In this document: piece after piece, positions 29,059 to 37,549 of the stretch
Layout of the letters: every line of letters begins with the position of its first letter
How positions within the stretch are numbered: position 1 is the stretch's first letter
Notes under the pieces: generated by a model
Databases searched by the model: none
What the model was told of the DNA's origin: nothing
What the model saw: the letters and a program-made list of their open reading frames with translations, nothing else
Origin: Bacteroidales bacterium
GTDB taxonomy: Bacteria > Bacteroidota > Bacteroidia > Bacteroidales > PUMT01
Direction of reading: 5' to 3'
DNA: 52,886 bases
Assembly: GCA_007134675.1 (NCBI GenBank)
Contig: SLKJ01000085.1
Location: 1 to 52,886, forward strand
Made by a program: the position numbers and the translations under genes

Positions 29059-31278
29059 ATGGCAGAATTAACAAACAAAGCAAGACGTTTCGGAACAGCC
29101 CCGGTGTTTTTTTCATCAATAGCCACAATTCTCGGGGCAATACTTTTTCTCAGGTTTGGTTTTGCTACCGGAACACTGGGTTTCTGGGGGGTGATACTGA
29201 TAATTCTCGTCAGCCACCTTGTTACAATACCTGCTGCAATGGCATTGTCAGAAATAGCAACCAATCAAAGAGTTGAAGGAGGAGGAGTTTATTATATCAT
29301 TTCACGGTCATTCGGGTTGAATATTGGTGCAACCATTGGCATTACTCTCTATTTAGCCCAGGCAATCAGCGTTGCATTCTACGTTATAGCATTCACAGAA
29401 ACATTTGAACCCTTTTTCAGCTTCATTCAAAACCGCTACAATATACTTGTGCCCAGGCAGGTTATCAGTGTTCCTGTTATGACTGCTTTATCGGTCATCA
29501 TTCTGAAAAGGGGCGCCAACCTTGGTATTAAAGCACTCTATTTTGTAGTTGCCATACTGTTTATATCACTTGTCTCTTTTTTCTTCGGGAAGGGAGATTA
29601 TGAGGGTCCCGTAGGCCTGATGAACTTTACCTTCCGTAACCAGGATGATTTTTTCATGGTATTGGCGATAATATTCCCGGCTTTTACCGGTATAACTGTC
29701 GGTGTGGGGCTGTCAGGCGATCTGAAAAATCCGGGAAAATCCATACCCCTTGGTATTATATCAGCAACAATTATCGGAATGCTGGTTTACCTTTTTGTTA
29801 CCTGGAAGCTCGCATCATCCGCCAGTCCCCAGGACATGCTGGATGACCAGTTAATAATGAGCAGGATAGCTGTTATGGGTCCGCTGATAATACCTCTCGG
29901 ACTGGCGGCGTCAACCATCTCCTCGGCCCTTGGCTCAGTTCTTGTTGCTCCACGTACATTGCAGGCACTCGGATACGACAGGTCCTTCCCCTCAAGGAAG
30001 CTGAACTATATTCTGGCCAAAGGACGGACCGAGACAAATGAACCATATAATGCTGCTCTTATAACATGTGTTGTCGCCATGGTTTTTGTCATCATGGGAG
30101 GCTTAAACATGGTGGCCCAGGTAATCACCATGTTTTTCATGGTATCCTACAGTTCCCTCTGCCTGATATCCTTTCTTAACCATTTCGGATCAGATCCTTC
30201 TTACCGGCCACTCTTCAAATCACGGTGGTATATATCCCTGGCCGGGTTCCTTGCCAGTATCTGGCTGATGTTGATGATAAACCTTACAGCAGCAATTTCT
30301 GCATTCATAATAATAAGTATCATATATTTATCAATTTCCAATCATCACAAGGACAGAAAAGGTCTTGAAGTTATATTCCAGGGCGCATTTTTTCAGCTTT
30401 CAAGAAATATCCAGGTCTACCTGCAGAAATCAAAGAAGATTCAGATCGGCTCATGGCGTCCTGCAGTGGTTTGTGTTTCAAAGAATACATTTAACCGCCC
30501 AAAACCCTTTGAACTTATCAAATGGATATCACACCGCTACGGTTTTGCCACATATATTCATCTTATTGAAGGATATTTTTCCAAAGCTACCAATCAAAAG
30601 TCCCATGAAAAGCTTCAAAAGCTGATACAGCTATCTGAGATCGAAGAGAGCAATGTCTATGTAGACACACTGATATCTCCGTCATACACCTCTGCAATTG
30701 CACAGGTAATTCAGCTGCCGAGTATTTCAGGAATGGAAAATAACATGGCCCTTTTTGAATATGAACATGGCAACAGCAAAGAACTTTGCCAGATAATTGA
30801 TAATTATGCCCTGGTAAAAGCCGGCAACTTCGATGTCTGTATCTATGCCAATTCACAGAAAGCAATAAATTTCAGGCAGGGAATCCATGTCTGGATAAAA
30901 CCTACAGACTCCGAAAATGCCAACCTGATGATACTTATATCCTATATAATACTGGGTCATCCCGACTGGAAAAAAGGATTCATTAAAATATTCAGCCTTT
31001 GCAAAAAAGATGAAAAGGCACGGACATGGGAGGAAATTGTCAGACTTATTCAGGGAGGACGGCTGCCCATTTCGCTTCACAATGTTGAAATTATAACTAT
31101 GGAAGAAAATATCAACCCTAAAACACTGATCAATGAAAAATCGGCCAACGCGGGTCTGACACTGATAGGCTTCAGGGAAGAAATGGTGAAGCAGCTGGGA
31201 GAACAGTTTTTCCAGGGTTATGATAATATCGGTGATGCAATATTCGTAAATGCCAACAAGTATAAAGAGATTAAGTGA
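29059..31278 (+). CDS. APC-superfamily transporter, SLC12 / cation-chloride cotransporter-like
   Basis: This 739-residue membrane protein has about 12 transmembrane helices in the first 470 residues and a 270-residue soluble C-terminal part. The first helix (LGAILFLRFGFATGTLGF) is the ILFLR segment shared by cation-chloride cotransporters and related amino-acid permeases. The large soluble tail is also typical of the SLC12 group (K-Cl, Na-K-Cl cotransport). The C-terminal part has alternating beta and helical sequence like the regulatory domain of those carriers. The substrate could be K+/Cl- or an amino acid. The photolyase gene starts within its stop codon (GTGA), so the pair is co-translated; no functional reason for this is obvious. 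Confidence 0.82.
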   Translation: MAELTNKARRFGTAPVFFSSIATILGAILFLRFGFATGTLGFWGVILIILVSHLVTIPAAMALSEIATNQRVEGGGVYYIISRSFGLNIGATIGITLYLAQAISVAFYVIAFTETFEPFFSFIQNRYNILVPRQVISVPVMTALSVIILKRGANLGIKALYFVVAILFISLVSFFFGKGDYEGPVGLMNFTFRNQDDFFMVLAIIFPAFTGITVGVGLSGDLKNPGKSIPLGIISATIIGMLVYLFVTWKLASSASPQDMLDDQLIMSRIAVMGPLIIPLGLAASTISSALGSVLVAPRTLQALGYDRSFPSRKLNYILAKGRTETNEPYNAALITCVVAMVFVIMGGLNMVAQVITMFFMVSYSSLCLISFLNHFGSDPSYRPLFKSRWYISLAGFLASIWLMLMINLTAAISAFIIISIIYLSISNHHKDRKGLEVIFQGAFFQLSRNIQVYLQKSKKIQIGSWRPAVVCVSKNTFNRPKPFELIKWISHRYGFATYIHLIEGYFSKATNQKSHEKLQKLIQLSEIEESNVYVDTLISPSYTSAIAQVIQLPSISGMENNMALFEYEHGNSKELCQIIDNYALVKAGNFDVCIYANSQKAINFRQGIHVWIKPTDSENANLMILISYIILGHPDWKKGFIKIFSLCKKDEKARTWEEIVRLIQGGRLPISLHNVEIITMEENINPKTLINEKSANAGLTLIGFREEMVKQLGEQFFQGYDNIGDAIFVNANKYKEIK

Positions 31279-32726
31279 CAAAACCCGGCAATTTTTCCGT
31301 AAATAATAAACGGATCCAGCAACTTAACGGTAAAAAGATGGAACGCGGACCCGTTATATACTGGATGAGCCGCGACCAGAGGGTGAATGACAACTGGGCC
31401 CTTCTCCATGCCCTGGAGCTTGCCGGAAATATGGATACTTCAGTAGTGGTAGCCTTTGCGCTTACTTTCAGTTTTCCCGGGGCAAACCTTCGTCATTACG
31501 CTTTTATGTTGCGGGGACTGATGGAGGTTGAACGAAAGCTTACAGCTAAAAATATCCCTTTCCGGCTTATTACAGGCGATCCTCCCGGAAGCCTGGCAGC
31601 ACTTGCAGAAAAGATCCGGGCAGGGGCAATTGTATCAGATTTTGATCCCCTGAAGATTAAAAAGGAATGGAAAAGTGAACTGGTAAAAAGAATTGACATA
31701 CCTCTTTTCGATGTGGATGCACATAATATCGTGCCATGCCGTGCGGCATCGGACAAACAGGAATTCGGAGCCTATACCATCAGGCCGAAAATAAAAAAGC
31801 TGCTGGGGGAGTTTATGGTGGAATTTCCTGAGTTACCTTCATTTGAAAAGGGATCCGGCAGCTGGATGCTTACACGATCTGACGAGGGATTGAATACAGG
31901 ACATGGTGGTGAAATTTATTCAGGACCCGGCAATGAAGTGTCTGCGGGAACGACCGACTGGGAAGGTATAAAAAAGAGGCTGTTTGCCTCTATCAGCACA
32001 GAAGTTGGGGAAGTGGACCGGCTGGTGGCCGGAGAAGATGCAGCAACAGAAATGATGAATGGTTTTCTCAGCAATAAGCTTGCCGTTTACAATGATAAAA
32101 GAAATGACCCGAATGCAGATGCTGTTTCGGATATGTCTCCCCACCTGCATTTCGGGCAGATTTCGGCGCAAAGGATAGCCCTGGAAATCCTGAAGGTTTT
32201 TCCCAAAGATCCGAATACCGATTCATTTCTCGAGGAGTTGATCGTAAGGAAGGAGCTCTCAGACAACTTCTGCCACTTCAACCCCAATTATGACTCTTTT
32301 GAGGGATTTCCCGAATGGGCAAAAACAACACTGAACTCCCACCGGAAAGATGAAAGGGAATATATTTATGACACTGAAGAGTGGGAGCTGGCAAAAACGC
32401 ACGACCCGCTCTGGAACGCTGCACAGACTGAGATGGTGACCAAAGGAAAGATGCACGGATATATGCGTATGTACTGGGCAAAAAAAATTCTGGAATGGAC
32501 TTCTTCGCCTGAAAAGGCCCTGGAAACTGCAATTTACCTGAATGATAAATATGAACTTGACGGCCGCGATCCCAACGGATATACCGGTTGTGCCTGGTCA
32601 ATCGGGGGTGTGCATGACAGGGCATGGGGTGAAAGGCCGGTCTTCGGAAAGATCAGGTACATGAACGACAAAGGGTGCAGAAGAAAATTTAATACTGATC
32701 TCTACATCGGGACCAACAGAGATTAA
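31275..32726 (+). CDS. phrB: Class II deoxyribodipyrimidine photolyase
   Basis: This 483-residue flavoprotein repairs cyclobutane pyrimidine dimers using light. Class II features are YWMSRDQRVNDNWALL near residue 28, the SDFDPL loop near 118, VDAHNIVPC, and the C-terminal FAD domain with the conserved Trp-rich DPLWNAAQ, MHGYMRMYWAKKILEW and DPNGYTGCAWSIGGVHDRAW. The GTG at 31275 overlaps the transporter stop by four bases and retains the KRIQQLN segment typical of the family. An ATG at 31338 is an alternative. Presence suggests a lifestyle with at least occasional light exposure. It is the last gene of its operon, convergent with the SxxK lipoprotein gene. Confidence 0.92.
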   Translation: MTKPGNFSVNNKRIQQLNGKKMERGPVIYWMSRDQRVNDNWALLHALELAGNMDTSVVVAFALTFSFPGANLRHYAFMLRGLMEVERKLTAKNIPFRLITGDPPGSLAALAEKIRAGAIVSDFDPLKIKKEWKSELVKRIDIPLFDVDAHNIVPCRAASDKQEFGAYTIRPKIKKLLGEFMVEFPELPSFEKGSGSWMLTRSDEGLNTGHGGEIYSGPGNEVSAGTTDWEGIKKRLFASISTEVGEVDRLVAGEDAATEMMNGFLSNKLAVYNDKRNDPNADAVSDMSPHLHFGQISAQRIALEILKVFPKDPNTDSFLEELIVRKELSDNFCHFNPNYDSFEGFPEWAKTTLNSHRKDEREYIYDTEEWELAKTHDPLWNAAQTEMVTKGKMHGYMRMYWAKKILEWTSSPEKALETAIYLNDKYELDGRDPNGYTGCAWSIGGVHDRAWGERPVFGKIRYMNDKGCRRKFNTDLYIGTNRD

Positions 32727-32814
32727 TAACAGCATCATGCAGTTATTTTATTGCTTACAGTATTATGTATTCGCAGATATAAAATTATAACCAGCACGTA
32801 GTAAGGAGGTCTAT

Positions 32815-33918
32815 CTACTCAATCGCATCCAGTATCAGGCTGGCCAGGGCGAGAAAATCCTCCAGCTCTATACCATCATAACCGGAACCGGCAGAGGGGG
32901 TAGCCGTATGGACAATTACAAGATTCTTCCGTGGAACAATATAGAGAAACTGACCACCTTCACCCATAGCAAAATAGGCCGCGTTCTCCTTATGTATCCA
33001 CCAGTAATAACCATATCCGTGAAATGAACCGGTCATTTCCGGTTTTATATGCTCGCTGGTGGACAGATCTATCCATTCGGCCGAAACAACCTGATTCCCG
33101 TTCCACCACCCCTTTTGAAGACAGAACTGGCCAATCCGGGCCAGATCGCGTGGCCGCAGATGCAATCCGAGTCCCCCGATATTAAGCCCATCCTGATGCT
33201 GCTCCCAGATAAAGTCATTAATACCCAGCGGATCAAAAAGGGCATGAATTATTGAATCGGTATTTTCCTGTTCGAAAACCTCTCTTAAAACCCCCATGGC
33301 AAGTTGCGGAGGACCCGGATTACAAAAAAAGGAGCTGCCTGCCGGGTCAACAAAATCATTGGTAAGCACTATCCTCACGGTGCTTGGAAACCTGTTCGAA
33401 TTAAAAAGATCAATATTATGCTGCTCATAATCCCAAACCAGTCCTATAGTCATAGTCAGCATATTCTCTGCAGTAATGTCCCGTTTGTTCATGTCACCGT
33501 CAAAGTATCCCGGAATATACCCGTACAACCTGTGATCAAGCCTTATCAGATCCCTGTCCCACGCCAAACCGGTCAACAGTGAAGTAATGCTCTTTGTCAC
33601 ACACTTAATATTTGTCTTTTTGTCAATATCATTTTTATCCCTGAAATAGGATTCAGAAACAAGTTTTCCGTTTCTTACAATCAGCAGGGATTTTGATGTG
33701 ACAAATCTCTTCTCGTCAAACATCATCTCATATATATCCTGCAACTTACCATCATTGAATCCGTGACTGGCAGCAGGTGCAACCTCCCATCCGTCTCCAT
33801 TCTCCGGCGGTTCAAAATTGACAGAAGCTTTGTAATCACTATCCGGAAGGCATGAATTCATAAGAATCGCTACCAGGAATAAAGTCAAATGTCTGTATTT
33901 AATAATTCCAGTCTTCAT
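32815..33918 (-). CDS. Beta-lactamase-fold (class C/serine hydrolase-like) lipoprotein with Cys at the nucleophile site
   Basis: This 367-residue protein has a lipoprotein signal (LFLVAILMNSC). The domain belongs to the serine-hydrolase/beta-lactamase-C family, with segments around VTKSITSLLTG, DITAENMLTMTIGL and WWIHKENAAYFAMGEGGQ. The SxxK motif reads C-V-T-K (Cys106, codon TGT) and the YxN-type position in SSFFCN is Cys199 (codon TGT), so both catalytic residues appear changed by single-base differences. The last block is HTAT in place of the usual H/K-T-G. It may be a pseudoenzyme or use thiol chemistry. I chose the ATG at 33918, immediately after the upstream gene's stop, because it leaves a standard signal peptide; the track start at 33936 adds six residues. 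Confidence 0.78.
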   Translation of the reverse strand: MKTGIIKYRHLTLFLVAILMNSCLPDSDYKASVNFEPPENGDGWEVAPAASHGFNDGKLQDIYEMMFDEKRFVTSKSLLIVRNGKLVSESYFRDKNDIDKKTNIKCVTKSITSLLTGLAWDRDLIRLDHRLYGYIPGYFDGDMNKRDITAENMLTMTIGLVWDYEQHNIDLFNSNRFPSTVRIVLTNDFVDPAGSSFFCNPGPPQLAMGVLREVFEQENTDSIIHALFDPLGINDFIWEQHQDGLNIGGLGLHLRPRDLARIGQFCLQKGWWNGNQVVSAEWIDLSTSEHIKPEMTGSFHGYGYYWWIHKENAAYFAMGEGGQFLYIVPRKNLVIVHTATPSAGSGYDGIELEDFLALASLILDAIE

Positions 33919-33919
33919 T

Positions 33920-34717
33920 TCACCAAACAAATGCATTAAAATAAAATCTTAAAAACAAGCTGTTCGACAGAAAACTTACAGGCTCCGGCTCATTAAAACG
34001 GGAAAAATCAACTTCATAGCCAAGGCTCAGTGTCTGTCGCCGGTTATTGGACAAATCCATTATAAGCTTTAAATTTGCCGATTGCATTTTATCAAGGGTG
34101 GCAAACCCTGCATTTTCATGTAACCTTTTTAAATGCTCTCCAAAACCGGGAAGCTGATATGTATAATGGTTGTTAGCCGATGGTCTGGAAATCATTCCTG
34201 CAAGAGGTATATTCAGTTCGAGAAATATTTTCCTTTCTCTGTTTATTTCAACATCAAAAAAATACTGGAAATCAAGGGTATATGAAGTGGCCCAGTAAAT
34301 CAGATCCGGATTTTCATTAACAAATCTGTAAATTCTTGAAGTTGCACTTATATTTCCCCCCACGTATGAAAGTGCATTATCAAATGAAAGCTCCGGAACT
34401 ATTACAGTAAGTCCCCAACCAAACCGGGGCTGGACATACCATGCATTAAAATCCAGCCGGTTCCTTAAATAATCACCTTTTACACCCAGATGCAGATGTC
34501 TGCGAAAATTTCTGTAGGTCCTTACTGAAAGTATCTTCAGGTTTACTCCGGGTCCATCATAGCGCAGCGGCGAAAAATAGGTATCCGAGAGCTGCATCCA
34601 TTGAAAATTTAACGACAGACCGGAATTCCTTGTTTCAGGAGACCTGAAAGGATGGTTGGCGTATGTGTCTGAAAAACAAAACACTATCAACAAGATAAGC
34701 CAAACAAAAAATTTCAT
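33920..34717 (-). CDS. Putative outer-membrane beta-barrel protein of unknown function
   Basis: This is a 265-residue protein with a cleavable signal peptide (FFVWLILLIVFCFSDTYA) and a mature part rich in alternating aromatic, charged and hydrophobic strands, ending in FLRFYFNAFVW. This pattern fits an 8-10-strand outer-membrane barrel. I do not recognise a named family. The following lipoprotein gene begins at its stop codon, so the two are co-expressed and could form an outer-membrane pair. Only the signal peptide and the strand pattern support the localisation, so confidence is moderate. Confidence 0.6.
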   Translation of the reverse strand: MKFFVWLILLIVFCFSDTYANHPFRSPETRNSGLSLNFQWMQLSDTYFSPLRYDGPGVNLKILSVRTYRNFRRHLHLGVKGDYLRNRLDFNAWYVQPRFGWGLTVIVPELSFDNALSYVGGNISATSRIYRFVNENPDLIYWATSYTLDFQYFFDVEINRERKIFLELNIPLAGMISRPSANNHYTYQLPGFGEHLKRLHENAGFATLDKMQSANLKLIMDLSNNRRQTLSLGYEVDFSRFNEPEPVSFLSNSLFLRFYFNAFVW

Positions 34718-34800
34718 GCTTACAGAATTAAGTGTTCCTTTTAATTCCGTTTACGTAAAAAAAATGATTTTGTTCTAGAAAAGTGTTGAATAACAACTTG

Positions 34801-34828
34801 TGCTGTTTGCAGGTTGCTGTTTGCAGGT
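34801..34828. repeat. Two tandem 14-base copies in an intergenic gap
   Basis: TGCTGTTTGCAGGT occurs twice head to tail at 34801-34814 and 34815-34828. It sits in the 275-base gap between the beta-barrel gene and the LysM gene, which otherwise holds only AT-rich DNA and an unconvincing 71-codon ORF. It is too short to assign a role. Confidence 0.6.
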
Positions 34829-34992
34829 TGGGTTTGTATATAATTCAGCAAAAGTAGGGACCGGGTCCGCGCTGCCCTCATAAATCCGGTTGAAGCTTTA
34901 AGGTATGAGTGAACCGACTCCCTGGTAAAACCAGAAAAACAATGAGGCTTTATCAAAACCGTGATTGCTTCGTTTTAAAAGGCAATAAACAG

Positions 34993-36951
34993 CTATGGGT
35001 TAAGGGCATTGAGTCCAAGCCGTTTTATGTTCATGTCCTTGCCGTACTTTACTATTGATATGCCATTATTTTCCAGACCGCTTCTATAATCAGACTTACG
35101 GAAAAGATATTCTGAATGCAACAGTGCGGTCCGCATAACCGGAAGACACTCTCTGAAATCAGGGCCGAAATTTTTCAGTGCCTGCAGAAAGTAGAACATA
35201 ATATCATAACCCAGAAATGCGTAATCTGAAGGCTCAGTGTAATACTTATCCCTGAAGCGGCCAATAAATCTCCTTACATTTTCATCATCATAGTCTATGT
35301 AAAAGGGAGAAGCAAAATGAAGCTCCATATTATGTAGATATTCTACTTCTATGTTTGGAAACCTTTGCCAGTCGTTCAGTCCGAAAATGGTTATATCATA
35401 ACTTCGGGAAAGTATGTTAAGCCTCATAAGCACATCAGATACAAAAGCCTGGTCTGATGAGGGGATAATAACTATATTTTTCTCTCCTGAAACCAGGGAT
35501 TGTTCAATATTTGTTGTGGCATCCCTGTATATAACCTCCTTGAAAACAAGGTTGTCAAATTCAGATCCATAGGAAAAATGCCTGAATATATTGTTTTTGA
35601 ATGCTTCAACCAGATCCCTTTCAAAAAAGTCATCCTTATGAAGTAAAACAAAATTTGATGAAGGGAAATTAGTAATGAATATTGAAGCCTGTTCAAGCTC
35701 TACAGAAGCAGAGGGTGTAACCTGGAAAAGATATGGATTGTCTGAAAGAAACTCTCTCCTCGAAGTAAGGGGCGAAACAATGTTCACTCCGTAGTGGTTG
35801 GCCCAGTCCGCGACTACCCTCATATTTTCAGGATAAACCGGACCAATTACAAGGTCATTGTTCCTGAATTCAGGTTGCCAGATAATGTCTCTGACCTTTT
35901 GGGGATTTCTTTCAGTGTCATGAATACTCAGTTTTACAGAAAGACCAGTCCGCTGAAGAGAATCCAGGGCAAGAAAGGCGCCTTCATAAAATTCAAGGTA
36001 GGGTATTGTGTTATGGTATAATTCATCTAAACTCTTTACATACTCCGGATAAAGTGAATCAATCAGAGCTACAGCGTCCTCTTTGTCGAGTGTGTCGGGC
36101 AACTCAACCGGATAGTTCCTGTCAATAAAAAGAGGCAGTAAAAGGGCTACCCTGAACGGCCTGTCAAATTCCCGGTAATCGAAATGAATACAATCCGCTT
36201 CAATTACTGTCTCCTCTTCATAAAGGTCAGGTGGCCATGGCTCTTCTGCAGTTTCATCCACAGGAAGCTCCGGATCCGGTATCTCAAGCTCTTCAATATC
36301 TGCTTCCAGTTCGCGCGGTATTCTTATATACTCTCCGTATTTGAGGCCCCATATCAGCTTATCATTAGCCTTGCGGATGGCCCTTACCGGCACCTCATAT
36401 TTTCGTGAAAGAGAATATAGTGTTTCCCCTCTTTCAACTTTGTGGTAAATATATTTATCCTCTTCAACAGGAAATCCCTCTCGTGGCACATGGATCCTAC
36501 GGGAAGGAATCTTTACTTCCTGACCTATCTGCAATCCTTCTTCCACCCCCGGGTTCAATCGAATAATTTCATCCTGATCAACATTATAGGTCCGGGATAG
36601 AAAAAAAAGTGTCTGCCCCTGTTCTACAGTATGAACAATATAATCCTTAGGGGGATCACCTGTAAGAATATCTTCTTCATCTGTCTCCGGCATAACAGGT
36701 ATCTTAAGAGCCTGTCCGGGTTGGAGCCCTACATAGGCATGGGGGTTTTCAAGCAGGATCTCCTTTTGCGGCACATTGTATACCCGGCTGATGGAATACC
36801 ATGTCTGACCGGGTTTAACAATATGGATATAATATACCGTACCACCAATTACGACTTTATCTTCAGAGCGCACAACCTCAACCGGATCTGTCTGTGAGTG
36901 ACTATAAAATGAAGTGGCTGTAAAAAGGATCAGAACTATAAATAACCTCAT
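34993..36951 (-). CDS. LysM protein fused to a type-1 periplasmic-binding-like domain
   Basis: This is a 652-residue exported protein with a short signal (LFIVLILFTATSFYSHS). Three LysM units are visible at about residues 38-88, 103-152 and 167-216, each with an (H)-x-V-x-x-G-(Q/E)-T-x-x-x-(I/L)-S-(R)-x-Y pattern and an IP ending. LysM binds glycan chains of peptidoglycan. After a Glu/Pro-rich linker (about 217-255) a domain of 390 residues follows. Its FRVALLLPLFIDRN start and GPVYPENMRVVADWANHYGVNIVSPLTSR block resemble the receptor-family ligand-binding / LpoA-type fold. LpoA-like proteins activate penicillin-binding proteins, so a cell-wall role is likely. It lies 98 bases downstream of the ferritin-like gene on the same strand. 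Confidence 0.85.
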   Translation of the reverse strand: MRLFIVLILFTATSFYSHSQTDPVEVVRSEDKVVIGGTVYYIHIVKPGQTWYSISRVYNVPQKEILLENPHAYVGLQPGQALKIPVMPETDEEDILTGDPPKDYIVHTVEQGQTLFFLSRTYNVDQDEIIRLNPGVEEGLQIGQEVKIPSRRIHVPREGFPVEEDKYIYHKVERGETLYSLSRKYEVPVRAIRKANDKLIWGLKYGEYIRIPRELEADIEELEIPDPELPVDETAEEPWPPDLYEEETVIEADCIHFDYREFDRPFRVALLLPLFIDRNYPVELPDTLDKEDAVALIDSLYPEYVKSLDELYHNTIPYLEFYEGAFLALDSLQRTGLSVKLSIHDTERNPQKVRDIIWQPEFRNNDLVIGPVYPENMRVVADWANHYGVNIVSPLTSRREFLSDNPYLFQVTPSASVELEQASIFITNFPSSNFVLLHKDDFFERDLVEAFKNNIFRHFSYGSEFDNLVFKEVIYRDATTNIEQSLVSGEKNIVIIPSSDQAFVSDVLMRLNILSRSYDITIFGLNDWQRFPNIEVEYLHNMELHFASPFYIDYDDENVRRFIGRFRDKYYTEPSDYAFLGYDIMFYFLQALKNFGPDFRECLPVMRTALLHSEYLFRKSDYRSGLENNGISIVKYGKDMNIKRLGLNALNP

Positions 36952-37049
36952 GCACTTATAATAAAATTATTAATTCAGGCCGGTAAACAGATAAAACGGA
37001 ACAAAATTATGAAAGTAATATAAAAGAGGAATCATTTTTATGATGTTTC

Positions 37050-37505
37050 TTAATTTTCTCTGAGAATAAACTCATCATATTCCAGCTCAAAACGCAGTTT
37101 ATGCTTCGATTCCTCAATAGCCAGGGAAAGGAAAAGCGATTTCATCTCCTGGTTTGGTGCTCGCTCGGAAAGGTCCATGTAAAGCTTGAACGCTGCCTTT
37201 TCTCTTTTCATTGCCAGGATAAGGGCATCCCGGTAACTCATTTCGGGAGATGGTTTAATGCTTACAAGATAATCGGCTATCTGCAGGTCAGTGATCACTT
37301 CAGGCTCCATTTCATAAAGCCCCTTCTCTTTCACCTCTGTCAGGCGGGCCTTATGACCAATCTCTTCACGTGCAAACTGCTCAAACACCTGCTTCATATC
37401 AGGAGTCTGGGAGTTTGTTGCCAGCTTTTTATAAAAGTCAACCGCATCCTGCTCAAGGCCTATTGCAAAATCAAGTATATCATCGACAGAAGCGAACTTT
37501 TTCAT
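37050..37505 (-). CDS. Ferritin-like / rubrerythrin-family diiron protein
   Basis: This 151-residue four-helix-bundle protein has two ExxH motifs (REEIGH and IEESKH) plus upstream Glu residues (GLEQDAVDFYKKL, KREKAAFKLYMDL), the ligand set of a diiron site. It lacks the rubredoxin domain of full rubrerythrin, so it is of the short, erythrin type. Possible activities are peroxide or oxygen reduction or iron oxidation. The ATG at 37505 was chosen over the track start (37553) because residues upstream are not family-like and that extension overlaps the preceding gene. It lies 44 bases after the NuoG-like fusion gene, so its electrons may come from that complex. The function is inferred. Confidence 0.85.
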   Translation of the reverse strand: MKKFASVDDILDFAIGLEQDAVDFYKKLATNSQTPDMKQVFEQFAREEIGHKARLTEVKEKGLYEMEPEVITDLQIADYLVSIKPSPEMSYRDALILAMKREKAAFKLYMDLSERAPNQEMKSLFLSLAIEESKHKLRFELEYDEFILREN

Positions 37506-37549
37506 AATATTTGAATTTTCCGTAAAAATAATCATTATCCCTGTCAATG

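Noticed and set aside
34741-34956. 71-codon minus-strand ORF in the gap before the LysM gene
   Set aside because: Composition is unlike neighbouring genes, it spans the 14-base tandem repeat, and no family or signal is seen. Probably intergenic.
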